From the NCBI GenBank assembly GCA_002205965.3, contig NADL03000699.1, positions 1 to 64,000 on the forward strand: DNA of 64,000 nucleotides, read 5' to 3'. The position numbers and the translations under genes are program-made. Position 1 is the first letter of the stretch. The number at the start of each line of letters is the position of its first letter. The notes beneath the pieces are model-generated. The model was not told the DNA's origin, searched no databases, and worked only from the letters and a program-made list of their open reading frames with translations. Positions 45,760 through 54,816 of the stretch are shown in pieces. The stretch is from Kappaphycus alvarezii. Its lineage: Eukaryota > Rhodophyta > Florideophyceae > Gigartinales > Solieriaceae.

Positions 45760-46313
45760 GTGGCTATGCAGGCCTCCTGCGTGCTACTCACAACAAGTCC
45801 CCGGAACATGGACCCCGAATACTGGCGGCAACCCTGGGTTGAAAGAGGTGGCGCTCCGTTGATGAGCGCTCGCTTGCATTTCAAGATCATTTTCACGTAT
45901 GGGTTTAGTTTGATGGCAGTGGTAGTTGGGAGCCTGGTTTTGCTCTTAGGCACATACTGTACTATTGGAGATGATAGCGCGTAAGGTAAAAAGTGAACAA
46001 ATTCCTCCGACGAGAGAACTGCGATTCGTGCTGTTGTTACCATTACCGCTTCAGTATTCCTTGTGTCTCGCAGTGGAAGGGGAAGCGATGCGCACTGCAA
46101 AGCGATGCAGTTTCTCAGTGTGCACTTTTACTAGATTTCGGATTACATTGTCACTTACAAGCACAAGTTCCACGCCAATTCTTGGCCAAAAAGCTTTTGA
46201 ACGCGGCTGTGCAGCGTATTCGCGACACCCAGCTCCATCGATACTGTACCGCAGATCCAGCGAGTGTACTCTGTCGTACTGAGGAGTCTAAATCCGCAGT
46301 AGGGGAGGACTAG
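45760..46313 (+). CDS. Possible small membrane protein, perhaps with one intron
   Basis: Frame 45760-45984 encodes MDPEYWRQPWVERGG and LHFKIIFTYGF followed by a hydrophobic segment SLMAVVVGSLVLLLG. It ends GDDSA at a TAA that overlaps a donor-like GTAAGG (45981). Downstream, the 45993-46313 frame contains VPRQFLAKKLLNAAVQRIRD, a helix-like stretch in a region with acceptor-like CAG words (46041-46130). Joining them across a short intron is plausible but not proven. No family is recognised. Minus-strand frames overlap it and look like its shadow. Confidence 0.3.
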
Positions 46314-46479
46314 AAGCTGACGCGGAAGTTGTGCATGGAATGCATCTGTAGTTTCAAAACTGTGTTTTGGCATCCTCTCTGAGCCACACCTGGGTCCAAT
46401 GAGAAGAGTTTGTCAAGACTTGGTCATCAAATGCACCAACGTTTAGAGGTCTTTCCTGAGCGAGTCCTTGGCTCTGAGA

Positions 46480-47935
46480 ACCACAAATTTTATTCGCTGG
46501 ACTAAGATTGCTTTTCAATAAGTTGGCGTGATAATTTCTGCCACAGCAATACAGCTGCGCTGTTCTCCTGGATCTGTGCCTGCCGCCGGAACCTGGGCTT
46601 CCGTACTTACTTCAGCCTCACAAAACATCGGCCAGGTGGCCCTCTCTCTCACCTCATCACCTCCTGTATGACCTGCCATGCGACGACCTCTCTTCGGATG
46701 CTATCAAGGTTCTTAGCAGCCGGATCGGTACGCCGGCTGCCTGCACTTTCTTGGCCCTCAAAGCCCGGCAGAAGGCAGAGTCACTCTGGACATCCTTCTC
46801 CTCCATGAACAACCCTCAGATCTAATACCATATTTTCTAATTTCTCTGCCTCCTAATGTCTGGTCTAAAACCCGTCTCACATTACCTCACCAACCAAAGC
46901 CTTTGATAATGGGTTGCGAAGTGCTTTCGAGCGAGTTCACCGGAAGATGTCTGACATCGCATGGCTTCAGGCCACGCTGCCATTCCCGCATGACTTCGGC
47001 GTCACCCTATGCACTCCCATCAACATCACTGCCTGCACAATTTCCAACCTTACAAACATGCCCCTCATTCAACAATTGCTGCGACCAATCTTCACGTATA
47101 TAGCCAGACTTCTGGCCCAATCCTTCGACACCCTGGCCATTAGATTGGACCTCCCTGCAGGACTATGACTGGACGCACTCTTATCACGCTCCCACCACCT
47201 TGATCACAACGCCGCCCGTTCCCTCCAGGAAGAGATCCCCATCCCTTCCACCCCGCCAGTCTCTCCTTGCTACAATCATCGGTCCCTACCGCCTCTTCTT
47301 CTCATCTTTTCACTTATCTGGCCTCTTCTGCCCCCTGGAGGACTTCTGCTCTCTTCTCAACACTCCCGATGCCTTCCACCGATCTATATACCTTCGGGGA
47401 GATATGACGCGCAATAGTCGACCTTCATTTAGGCGACCCAATATTCTGCGGCCTCCAGTGCTGCGCTACCGTGCCTGCCTTGAAGGTAAGTATACTGTTC
47501 CCCCTCTCCTCGATACCACGGGCCATCACGCAACAACCTGCAAAGAAGGTGTGGGTGCGGTGCGTTGTTACAACGTTTTCGGGATATTCTATACCGCGAA
47601 CTTGGGCCATTTTCCTCACCGTATTTCGGGAGCCGGCTATTGCCCTTGAACTCCACAAGAGCCCAGCCGAGCAGCTCGCACTGGACGTCTTCATCGACGC
47701 CCCCCTTTTCGCGCTCTCATACGGATTTAATGTGGACATTGTCAGCCCTCACTCCGCTCCATATCCCAACCAGGCAGATAGGGGTCTCTCAGCACTGACA
47801 CAGGCCGAACGGCGGAAAAGGAAATACTGTGCGATATCGCGTCGTGCCGAGGGTACTAAACTTGTACTTGTCGCCATTAACATCTGCAGACTAGTTGGGT
47901 CAATCGGACTCCAGGCTGTTATGACCTAAGCTTCC
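46480..47935 (+). pseudogene. RT-element C-terminal half, decayed copy
   Basis: Blocks of the non-LTR-type RT C-terminal region on the plus strand: SDIAWLQATLPFPHDFGV (about 46950-47005; family LQATLPxRxGGLGL), VLRYRACLEGKYTVP with LLDTTGHHATTCKEG and RFRDILYRELG (47460-47610; zinc-binding C..D-x-x-GHHA-x-x-C), then LALDVFIDAPLFALSYGFNV, DIVSPHSAP, ERRKRKYCAISRRAEGTKLV and GLQAVM (47660-47930). It is a different subfamily from the copy that follows, judging by GHHA against GDHA. Several frameshifts. The 5' part with the RT active site is not visible. Confidence 0.65.
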
Positions 47936-48189
47936 TCGCAATCGATCGTCAAGGAAAACTCCCCCGTTCTGAATCCCGGAATCTCAAGACATGTGTCTTG
48001 GCGTTTGGTCTGCACTACACTGCGGTCAGTTACCTCAGTTACCTGACGGAATATCCTTGGACACAGCCGCTTGCATATTTCAAATATTAAGGAACTCAAC
48101 CTTTCCCCCACTGCGGTCATGCTGAATCACCGAAAACTGCGCACATGCCGTATACCCCTCCTTTTAACTCTACTGTCTGCAATTAAAGC

Positions 48190-49110
48190 TTTCTTTGGCG
48201 CGGGCAAGAGTACATTGGCACTACGAAGCCTGGGCGACTGCCCCAAACCCGACCGCTCACAGCGACGCCGACGTTCGACATCGCATCCGTGGCTTAGCGT
48301 TCCGCCGCAGCCCCGCTGCGGCGTTTCTCTTCGCTCACCCCACGGCAGCTACGAAGGTGCACACCACACACTGGCAGACCATGCTCCACCGTCACCTCGG
48401 ACTGCCAGTGTATGACTCGATGCCCCTCAACTGCCACCACTGTGACCATTCCCTGGACGCCCTCGGGGATCACGCCGCCGACCCCTGCTGCCCTGGTTTC
48501 GGCCCTCGTCACCGCCATGGCTCGCTCTGTTATGCGTTTGCGACACCCGTTACCCGCGCCGCGGGTCTGGATACTCGGCACGAGGTTCCGCTCCTCGTCC
48601 CGGACACTGAGCCCCGGCCCGCCGATATCCTTGTACAACGCCCCCCAACCCCGGAAGGCACAACGTTGCGCCCCATTGCGTTTGACATCACTGTCGTCTC
48701 CCCGTTCAACGCCGCAGTTCGCACCAAGGCGACCCAGGTTGCCGGTGGCGCTGCTGAAGTGGCGGCCCGCGACAAGGTTACAACTCTGGAACGCAACCTC
48801 GCCTGACGCCTCCCCGCTCCCTCAACTGTCCCATCTTCTGCGCCATACACGCCGAATTTCACGTTTCGACCTCTGGCATTTGATTCCCTGGGTGCCCCTT
48901 ACCCTGGTACTACTGCATTTCTCGAGGAGTTAGTTCCGCGCATCGTGTCCAAGTGTCACTCGACACTTGGCGTTATCCGCCGCCGTATCTACAGTACCAG
49001 CAACTGTACCAGCAACTGAGTTGCACCCTGTGGTCATCTATCGCTCAAGCTATCCTGTCCCGAGCCCCGATGCGCATGGATGACGAGGCACACCCGTTTA
49101 GATCCAAGCC
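48190..49110 (+). pseudogene. RT-element C-terminal domain, largest intact frame
   Basis: The 203-residue frame 48195-48806 holds AAFLFAHPTAATKVHTTHW, MLHRHLGLPVYDS, a zinc-binding block (Cys80, Cys83, GDHA at 91-94, Cys98, RHRH at 105-108), RPADIL (141-146), AFDITVVSPF (162-171) and ARDKVTTLERNLA at the end. After one frame change the tail continues to about 49000 (GVIRRRIY). The composition is GC-rich and high in arginine and proline, like the 37-39 kb relic. No RT core precedes it, so it is 5' truncated. It ends about 30 bases before the mariner inverted repeat. Confidence 0.75.
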
Positions 49111-49140
49111 GTACAGTTAGGACGTGCGCAGTCCCCTGTA

Positions 49141-49210
49141 CAGTGCCAGAAATTCAATTAGGACACCCTCTTTTCACCAATAACATGAGAACCAATATTT
49201 CAATTATAGC
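49141..49210. repeat. Mariner left inverted repeat, outer segment
   Basis: GACACCCTCTTTTCACCAAT and ATGAGAACCAAT match the complement of 58440-58521 (GACACCCCCTCTTTTCACCAAT, ATGAGAACCAAT). The segment stops at ATAGC (49206-49210), where the palindrome starts; the repeat resumes after the second ATAGC at 56360 (GAGACTTTGCCAGACCTATT against GGAACCTTGCCAAACCCATT). Confidence 0.92.
49206..49210. repeat. Target-site duplication ATAGC, left copy
   Basis: ATAGC immediately before TGATGGAAAGGG of the palindrome. The partner copy is 56355-56359. The undisturbed partner inverted repeat has a single AAAGC at the aligned position, so the pentamer was duplicated on insertion. Confidence 0.9.
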
Positions 49211-49424
49211 TGATGGAAAGGGATAACGGAAAAATGGAACGTTACGGAAGGTGGAACCGTCCGTAACCACCAGAAGACCAAACTCCCCTTCCAGCAAAAT
49301 CTCACTTCGTCCGAGCCACCTGAAAAAGACAAAATAGGGGATTTTAGTACTGTAGGAGTTGATTTTTATTGCAATTTTATGAGTTTAGTACTGTCTAGCG
49401 AAGAATTGAAAAAATTTCGCTGTC

Positions 49425-49432
49425 TATATAAA
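49425..49432 (+). promoter_or_regulatory. TATA box of left arm retroelement end
   Basis: TATATAAA about 215 bases inside the outer end, followed by CCCTGGTTCTAGCGG and a GC-rich leader. The position fits the U3/R border of an LTR. The same box occurs in the right arm at 56096-56103 on the minus strand. Confidence 0.6.
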
Positions 49433-49737
49433 CCCTGGTTCTAGCGGTCGGGCAGACCCTCGACACCAACAAGCACCAACAAAAAAATCCTGCAACCGAG
49501 AAAGCAACCAACTCAACCTGCCCCCCTTCCTCTCCCTCTGTGCACTACTAACCGACCCTCAGACCCCGCTCAGTGTCCGTCGTCGGGCGGCGTCGCTTGT
49601 GTGTATGCAAGGGCGTCATTCGGCGATACCTGAGAGTTTAGTCTACCTAAACTCCCTCGCTACAGAGGGCGGAGCACTTCGTGTGCACAGGTAAGCAAGG
49701 AACTGTTGGGGCAACTTCGCCCTAGTGGCATAAAGAG

Positions 49738-49856
49738 GTGGTGAGGTAAAGAAGTGGGAAAGAGGTAAAGAGGTGGGAAAGAGGCAAAGAAGTGGAAAAG
49801 AGGTAAAGAGGTGGGAAAGAGGGAAAGAGGCGGGAAAGAGTTAAAGAGGAGGGAAG
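49738..49856 (+). repeat. Purine-rich minisatellite (AAAGAGGTGGG-type units)
   Basis: About ten degenerate copies of GAGGTAAAGAGGTGGGAAA in the leader before the first ORF. The mirror copy at about 55675-55795 in the right arm is identical as far as I can see, including the order of the variant units. Confidence 0.85.
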
Positions 49857-49866
49857 CAGTGGATTA

Positions 49867-50712
49867 ATGCAGGAAGGCAACTCCGCTGGTTCCGCCCGTC
49901 GTCACACTCACCCTAACAGCTCCTCCGCAGGAGAGCCGACCTCGCCAACACCCAGTGGGTCGTCGGAACAAATTGACAAAATTATCGACTCCGTCATCGA
50001 AAAGGGACAGAACGAGCCCGAGGGTAGGAGCAATCGGTTGGAAACAGACTCCCAAACGTCGAGGGAGTCTGTGTACCCGGGAAGCAGGTTCATAGACGAC
50101 GAGGCGGAAGAGGGTAGCGAAGAGGACACCGAAAAGGAGGTAGAATTCGTAGGCAAATCCAGGGTTAGTCGGCGGCCGAGAAGTTCGAAAGGTAGGACTG
50201 GAACACTCCCAACGGTACCTAGAAAGGCAATACCAACGGACATCTTTGCACTGGGAGCGGCTTCGACGCATCGACAGGAAAGGGCGGTCGCCGGTAGAAG
50301 GAGGGAAGGTAAACTCCCGCTGGCACGACAAATTGCCCACAAGCCGCGCACCTCCAATCCCACTACCGGACCATCCACGGTCGACGTCGGTCGCGCCTGT
50401 TTAACGGCACTCTAGGTTAGTCAGGACAAGGGGAGAAAGAAGGCCAGAAGGAAGAAGAACGTAACGAGCCACCACTGCAAGGTTTGCAACTTCCGAACGC
50501 CGAGCAAAGACCAGTTTGAGGCCCACAAAGCCGGTCCTAAGCACCTCAACTCCGTAATTCGTCACACCAACCCCTCCGATCCCTCTGTCTGGACCAACCG
50601 CCTCCAGTGTGAGTGTGGCACTCGTGTAGGCTCGGAAGTTGACCTGCGCCTACATCTTTCCAGCCGAAAACACCGGAGGAACCTAGCGTACGGGAACAAC
50701 GAGAAATCCTGA
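49867..50712 (+). CDS. Retroelement acidic ORF with U1-like zinc fingers (left arm)
   Basis: An extra ORF upstream of gag. The first part (49867-50415, 182 residues) is acidic and disordered (EEGSEEDTEKEVEF at about 81-94). The frame meets TAG at 50413 and then continues open in the same frame as VSQDKGRKKARRKK, a basic patch, to 50712. That extension has two U1/matrin-like C2H2 fingers: HCKVCNFRTPSKDQFEAH with GPKHL, and LQCECGTRVGSEVDLRLH with SRKH. The product may bind nucleic acid or protein. Small indels between the arms change the frame between the two parts, so the exact join in the parent element is uncertain. Confidence 0.6.
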
Positions 50713-50779
50713 ATCTCATCTCTGCTTTGAATTGATTACAGCCCCGAAACAGTGAACTAGCGTAGAAACACCGAACCTA

Positions 50780-51604
50780 TTGAATTATTTAGAGGGAAAA
50801 AAGAGGGAAAAAAGGAGAAAAAACAACCCAAACACTTTTACAGTACAACGAAACCTATCCCTTCAGCACCGCGCAAAATTTGGTGCCATTATGGTACTCT
50901 TGTGGAGGGACTCCCAACACTCTCCAGAAGGGGCTTCGTCCGGACCCAGTGTACAGTTTTTCTCAGGCACTGGAGATGTCCGTCGGTTTTTCTTCTACTT
51001 CGAAAATGTTGTCATGGCGGGGAAGGCGAATGACGAAAAAGCTTTGAAACTACTGGCACATTTGGACGGCCCCGCTTTCGACTTCTATTATGATGCCTTC
51101 GCGAGTAATGGTTCTCTAACCGAAGAAGCAAAGAACTATGATCTCGTAAAGCCGCAAATGATAACAAATTTCGCTGCCGCAGAAGAATCGCAAGATGTAA
51201 TAAGGCAAGCACTAGAGGCCGAGTTGGATGTGGAAGATATTCCAGGATCGCTCAAACCCATAAGCAGGCTTTATGATAAAGACGGGTTTGACGATAGGGC
51301 AAAGTTTGGACTTTTGCGTTCCACTGCCTGCCGCCATAATGAAATAGCCCAGTTCCTGGCTTTCAGGGGGCCCAATGACTATGCAGGAATTGTTCAAGCC
51401 CTACGGGACTTCTGGTTTAATCGATTGACCTTCATGGGTTCTTCTTCTGCCCCAGGGCCATCCCATTTTACACCAACAAGACTGATGGTCCGCCCAGATG
51501 CTCGCACGAGGAATATCGAAAGTGAGGTCGATGCATTATCCGATGACTTATCCAAGTTAACATTGCTGATGAAAAACAGAAAAATGAGACCGGAAGCAAA
51601 TCGG
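50780..51604 (+). CDS. gag capsid-like protein (left arm)
   Basis: A reading frame open to 51805 whose first 275 residues are gag-like: SGTGDVRRFFFYFENVVMAG, then LKLLAHLDGPAFDFYY, FGLLRSTACRHNEIAQFLAF and FWFNRLTFMGSS, the helical pattern of Ty3/gypsy gag. Translation probably begins at Met38 (50891). The 51299 region has one G more than the right arm, which keeps this copy open where the right one is broken. The zinc knuckle that should follow in frame is one base off (next entry). Confidence 0.75.
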
Positions 51605-51795
51605 TGCAATTACATGGGGCACAGAGGGAAAGGTTGTTCTCTTACTGTCGGGAACGTGGTCACGGCGCTACAAGTTGTCCAAAGAACCCCCATCGCGACA
51701 CTAGGTGTACTAGCTGTGGTAAGGTGGGTCATTCAGAGGCAACTTGCTGGACAACGGCCAGAAAAACGGTGGAAGATGGGGAAGGTAACAAACCA
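51604..51795 (+). pseudogene. CCHC zinc knuckles in -1 frame (left arm)
   Basis: FSYCRERGHGATSC, then CTSCGKVGHSEATC. The second is a perfect C-x2-C-x4-H-x4-C knuckle; the first has Phe where its first Cys should be. They lie in the -1 frame relative to gag. The same frame relation occurs in the right arm, so it predates the palindrome: either an old mutation or a programmed shift. Confidence 0.75.
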
Positions 51796-52015
51796 GGAAA
51801 GGTAGTCGGCTGTGGCATTCTTACGGCCAGCACGGTATTCCACCACAAACTCATATTCTGCGAGAAAACCAAGCCAGCGGGCCAGTCTACCGTGAGTGTC
51901 CCTCTTTTGGGAGGCTTGACGCAAAGTTTTGTGGTCCGTTATGAGTGTAAAGGAGGTTGTTGACAAAAGATAGACTCTAAGCTTTCGCAAAGCGAAAATT
52001 ACAGCCAGAGCTTCC
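51795..52015 (-). pseudogene. Antisense gypsy RNase H fragment (left arm)
   Basis: The minus strand reads EALAVIFALRKLRVYLL, SFTLITDHKTLRQ, LARWLGFLAEYEFVVEYRAG and KNATADYLSW, the typical C-terminal half of gypsy RNase H (TDH-x-x-L, RLARW, E-Y-x-F-x-x-x-Y-R-x-G, N-x-x-A-D-x-L-S). It is opposite in strand to gag and protease on either side and replaces whatever joined them. The same fragment is at 53515-53735 in the right arm. Confidence 0.88.
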
Positions 52016-52444
52016 TAGGAAACCCAAAGTTGTCAGCCGGTCTAAAGTCGCTGCTGCAAGACAACTTCAGGAATATGTAAGGCGTTACGACGTCCTGTCT
52101 GAACTGGCAAATGCTAATTGCGGCCTAACATTTGGGCAACTTTTGAGAGGTGAAGCGGACGAAGCCAAGAAGGTGGTCCGAAAGTTATTAGGGAAACCCT
52201 CGCGGGCACGTGCGTCATTACTTACACAGCTATCACAGGATAACGACATCACAGACAGGCTGCTACGATTAGCGAAGCTTAGGATATATGGAACAGAAGT
52301 ATGGGCTCTGTTGGATTTCGGTGCAATTCCTGACGTAATGTCGAAAGAATTCATAAAAAAGCTCTGCATCATCCCGGAGAAAACTAGTCGAACTATCACG
52401 GTAGATAATGGTATCATGGCTTCTTGTGTGGGTACTGTCTCCGG
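51981..52444 (+). pseudogene. gypsy protease region, truncated at palindrome centre (left arm)
   Basis: Reads LPRKPKVVSRSKVAAA, YDVLSELANANCGLTFGQLL, then VWALLDFGAIPDVMS (52300-52344), the retropepsin D-T/S-G-A block with Phe in place of Thr/Ser, and IMASCVGTVSG at the break. The frame then runs into unrelated spacer sequence and stops at 52484. The right-arm copy continues normally past this point. Confidence 0.78.
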
Positions 52445-53085
52445 TAATCCCCTGCTTTCAGCATACTGTCGATCTCTTCCTTAACGATGGCGTTATGTCG
52501 TGGCGCCATACGTCGTGCCCTATGATAGACCGGTGTAGAGTCAACTAGCTCGAATCCATGGGTTACTGGTACTGAAGAGGGCAAATTTCAGTTATTTTCC
52601 ATGCCAAGATTCCAGTTTGTTTGAGGGCTTCATTAATACTGGCTTGGAATCCTTCTGGAAGATGATCCAACTTTGCTTGTAGCGCTCCTCTCAGTTCTTC
52701 CCTCTCATCTTCTGATTCGTCCCCGTTTGTGATGTCAGCCGACTTTGCTGACCAAGTGAGACTACCTCCATCCCTGATTGACAGTACCAGATCGTTCTTA
52801 CTATCAGAAGTTTCCGTAAAAAAGTCAGAATCGGAGGTGAAATCTTCGCATGGAGTCCCACTGAAATCACCCTTCTCAATCTTTGTGTCAATCGCTTTAA
52901 ATTATGGTTCCAATGGAAGGTGGACTTCTTTCTCCTCGTGGCGAATTATGAACGAGTCTGACTCGAAGTCCATCAATCCTCGAAGATTTTTCATAGTTGG
53001 TCGTCCAATAATGAGATCAAATGGTAAGTCCTCGACAAACAAATAGTTCAAAGGTATTGTCAGATCTAAGAAGGTTGTGGGGGCA
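52445..53085 (-). pseudogene. Asymmetric palindrome centre: protease end, linker, RT start
   Basis: Present only once. On the minus strand it continues the right-arm protease frame to 52902 (PTTFLDLTIPLNYLFVEDL, IGRPTMKN), followed by a linker (HLPEGFQASINEALKQTG at about 52670-52620) and the first RT block THGFELVDSTPVYHRARRMA, then HNAIVKEEIDSMLKAGD, which runs up to the junction at 52445. Gypsy RT starts with exactly such a P-x-R-x-x-x-x-P...I-x-x-M/L-L block. The rest of RT is missing, and the sequence turns directly into the left arm. Confidence 0.8.
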
Positions 53086-53549
53086 CCGGAGACAGTACCC
53101 ACACAAGAAGCCATGATACCATTATCTACCGTGATAGTTCGACTAGTTTTCTCCGGGATGATGCAGAGCTTTTTTATGAATTCTTTCGACATTACGTCAG
53201 GAATTGCACCGAAATCCAACAGAGCCCATACTTCTGTTCCATATATCCTTAGCTTCGCTAATCGTAGCAGCCTGTCTGTGATGTCGTTATCCTGTGATAG
53301 CTGTGTAAGTAATGACGCACGTGCCCGCGAGGGTTTCCCTAATAACTTTCGGACCACCTTCTTGGCTTCGTCCGCTTCACCTCTCAAAAGTTGCCCAAAT
53401 GTTAGGCCGCAATTAGCATTTGCCAGTTCAGACAGGACGTCGTAACGCCTTACATATTCCTGAAGTTGTCTTGCAGCAGCGACTTTAGACCGGCTGACAA
53501 CTTTGGGTTTCCTAGGAAGCTCTGGCTGTAATTTTCGCTTTGCGAAAGC
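52902..53549 (-). pseudogene. gypsy protease (right arm)
   Basis: A complete protease-region frame, including VWALLDFGAIPDVMS and, beyond the arm, FDLIIGRPTMKNLRGLMDFE, the usual flap and C-terminal I-I-G region of retropepsins. The active-site Thr/Ser is Phe, as in the left arm, so the mutation predates the palindrome. Confidence 0.75.
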
Positions 53550-53735
53550 TTAGAGTCTATCTTTTGTCAACAACCTCCTTTACACTCATAACGGACCACA
53601 AAACTTTGCGTCAAGCCTCCCAAAAGAGGGACACTCACGGTAGACTGGCCCGCTGGCTTGGTTTTCTCGCAGAATATGAGTTTGTGGTGGAATACCGTGC
53701 TGGCCGTAAGAATGCCACAGCCGACTACCTTTCCT
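53515..53735 (+). pseudogene. Antisense gypsy RNase H fragment (right arm)
   Basis: The same reading as 51795-52015, here on the plus strand, within a frame open from 53540 to 53797. It again lies opposite to its gag and protease neighbours. Confidence 0.88.
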
Positions 53736-54749
53736 GGTTTGTTACCTTCCCCATCTTCCACCGTTTTTCTGGCCGTTGTCCAGCAAGTTGCCTCTGAATG
53801 ACCCACCTTACCACAGCTAGTACACCTAGTGTCGCGATGGGGGTTCTTTGGACAACTTGTAGCGCCGTGACCACGTTCCCGACAGTAAGAGAACAACCTT
53901 TCCCTCTGTGCCCCATGTAATTGCACCGATTTGCTTCCGGTCTCATTTTTCTGTTTTTCATCAGCAATGTTAACTTGGATAAGTCATCGGATAATGCATC
54001 GACCTCACTTTCGATATTCCTCGTGCGAGCATCTGGGCGGACCATCAGTCTTGTTGGTGTAAAATGGGATGGCCCTGGGGCAGAAGAAGAACCCATGAAG
54101 GTCAATCGATTAAACCAGAAGTCCCGTAGGGCTTGAACAATTCCTGCATAGTCATTGGGCCCCCTGAAAGCCAGGAACTGGGCTATTTCATTATGGCGGC
54201 AGGCAGTGGAACGCAAAAGTCCAAACTTTGCCTATCGTCAAACCCGTCTTTATCATAAAGCCTGCTTATGGGTTTGAGCGATCCTGGAATATCTTCCACA
54301 TCCAACTCGGCCTCTAGTGCTTGCCTTATTACATCTTGCGATTCTTCTGCGGCAGCGAAATTTGTTATCATTTGCGGCTTTACGAGATCATAGTTCTTTG
54401 CTTCTTCGGTTAGAGAACCATTACTCGCGAAGGCATCATAATAGAAGTCGAAAGCGGGGCCGTCCAAATGTGCCAGTAGTTTCAAAGCTTTTTCGTCATT
54501 CGCCTTCCCCGCCATGACAACATTTTCGAAGTAGAAGAAAAACCGACGGACATCTCCAGTGCCTGAGAAAAACTGTACACTGGGTCCGGACGAAGCCCCT
54601 TCTGGAGAGTGTTGGGAGTCCCTCCACAAGAGTACCATAATGGCACCAAATTTTGCGCGGTGCTGAAGGGATAGGTTTCGTTGTACTGTAAAAGTGTTTG
54701 GGTTGTTTTTTCTCCTTTTTTCCCTCTTTTTTCCCTCTAAATAATTCAA
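53735..54749 (-). pseudogene. gag and CCHC (right arm), frameshifted
   Basis: Gag is split into 54749-54183 and 54216-53930 by loss of one G at about 54230 relative to the left arm. The CCHC knuckles (53926-53735) lie in the -1 frame as on the left, including the Phe in place of the first Cys. Confidence 0.78.
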
Positions 54750-54816
54750 TAGGTTCGGTGTTTCTACGCTAGTTCACTGTTTCGGGGCTGTAATCAATTC
54801 AAAGCAGAGATGAGAT

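Larger units (their letters stand above)
49211..52444 (+). repeat. Palindrome left arm
   Basis: Complementary to 53086-56354. Differences seen: a missing block of about 35 bases near 49255 (apparently deletion between two GGAACGTTACGGA repeats that the right arm retains), single-base changes clustered at 50140-50450, and one extra G at about 51299 that keeps gag open on this side. The inner end is the CCGG at 52441-52444. Confidence 0.93.

Noticed and set aside
45255-46100. Minus-strand frames of 116 and 161 residues
   Set aside because: No domain, odd composition, and the second overlaps the more plausible plus-strand membrane-protein frame.
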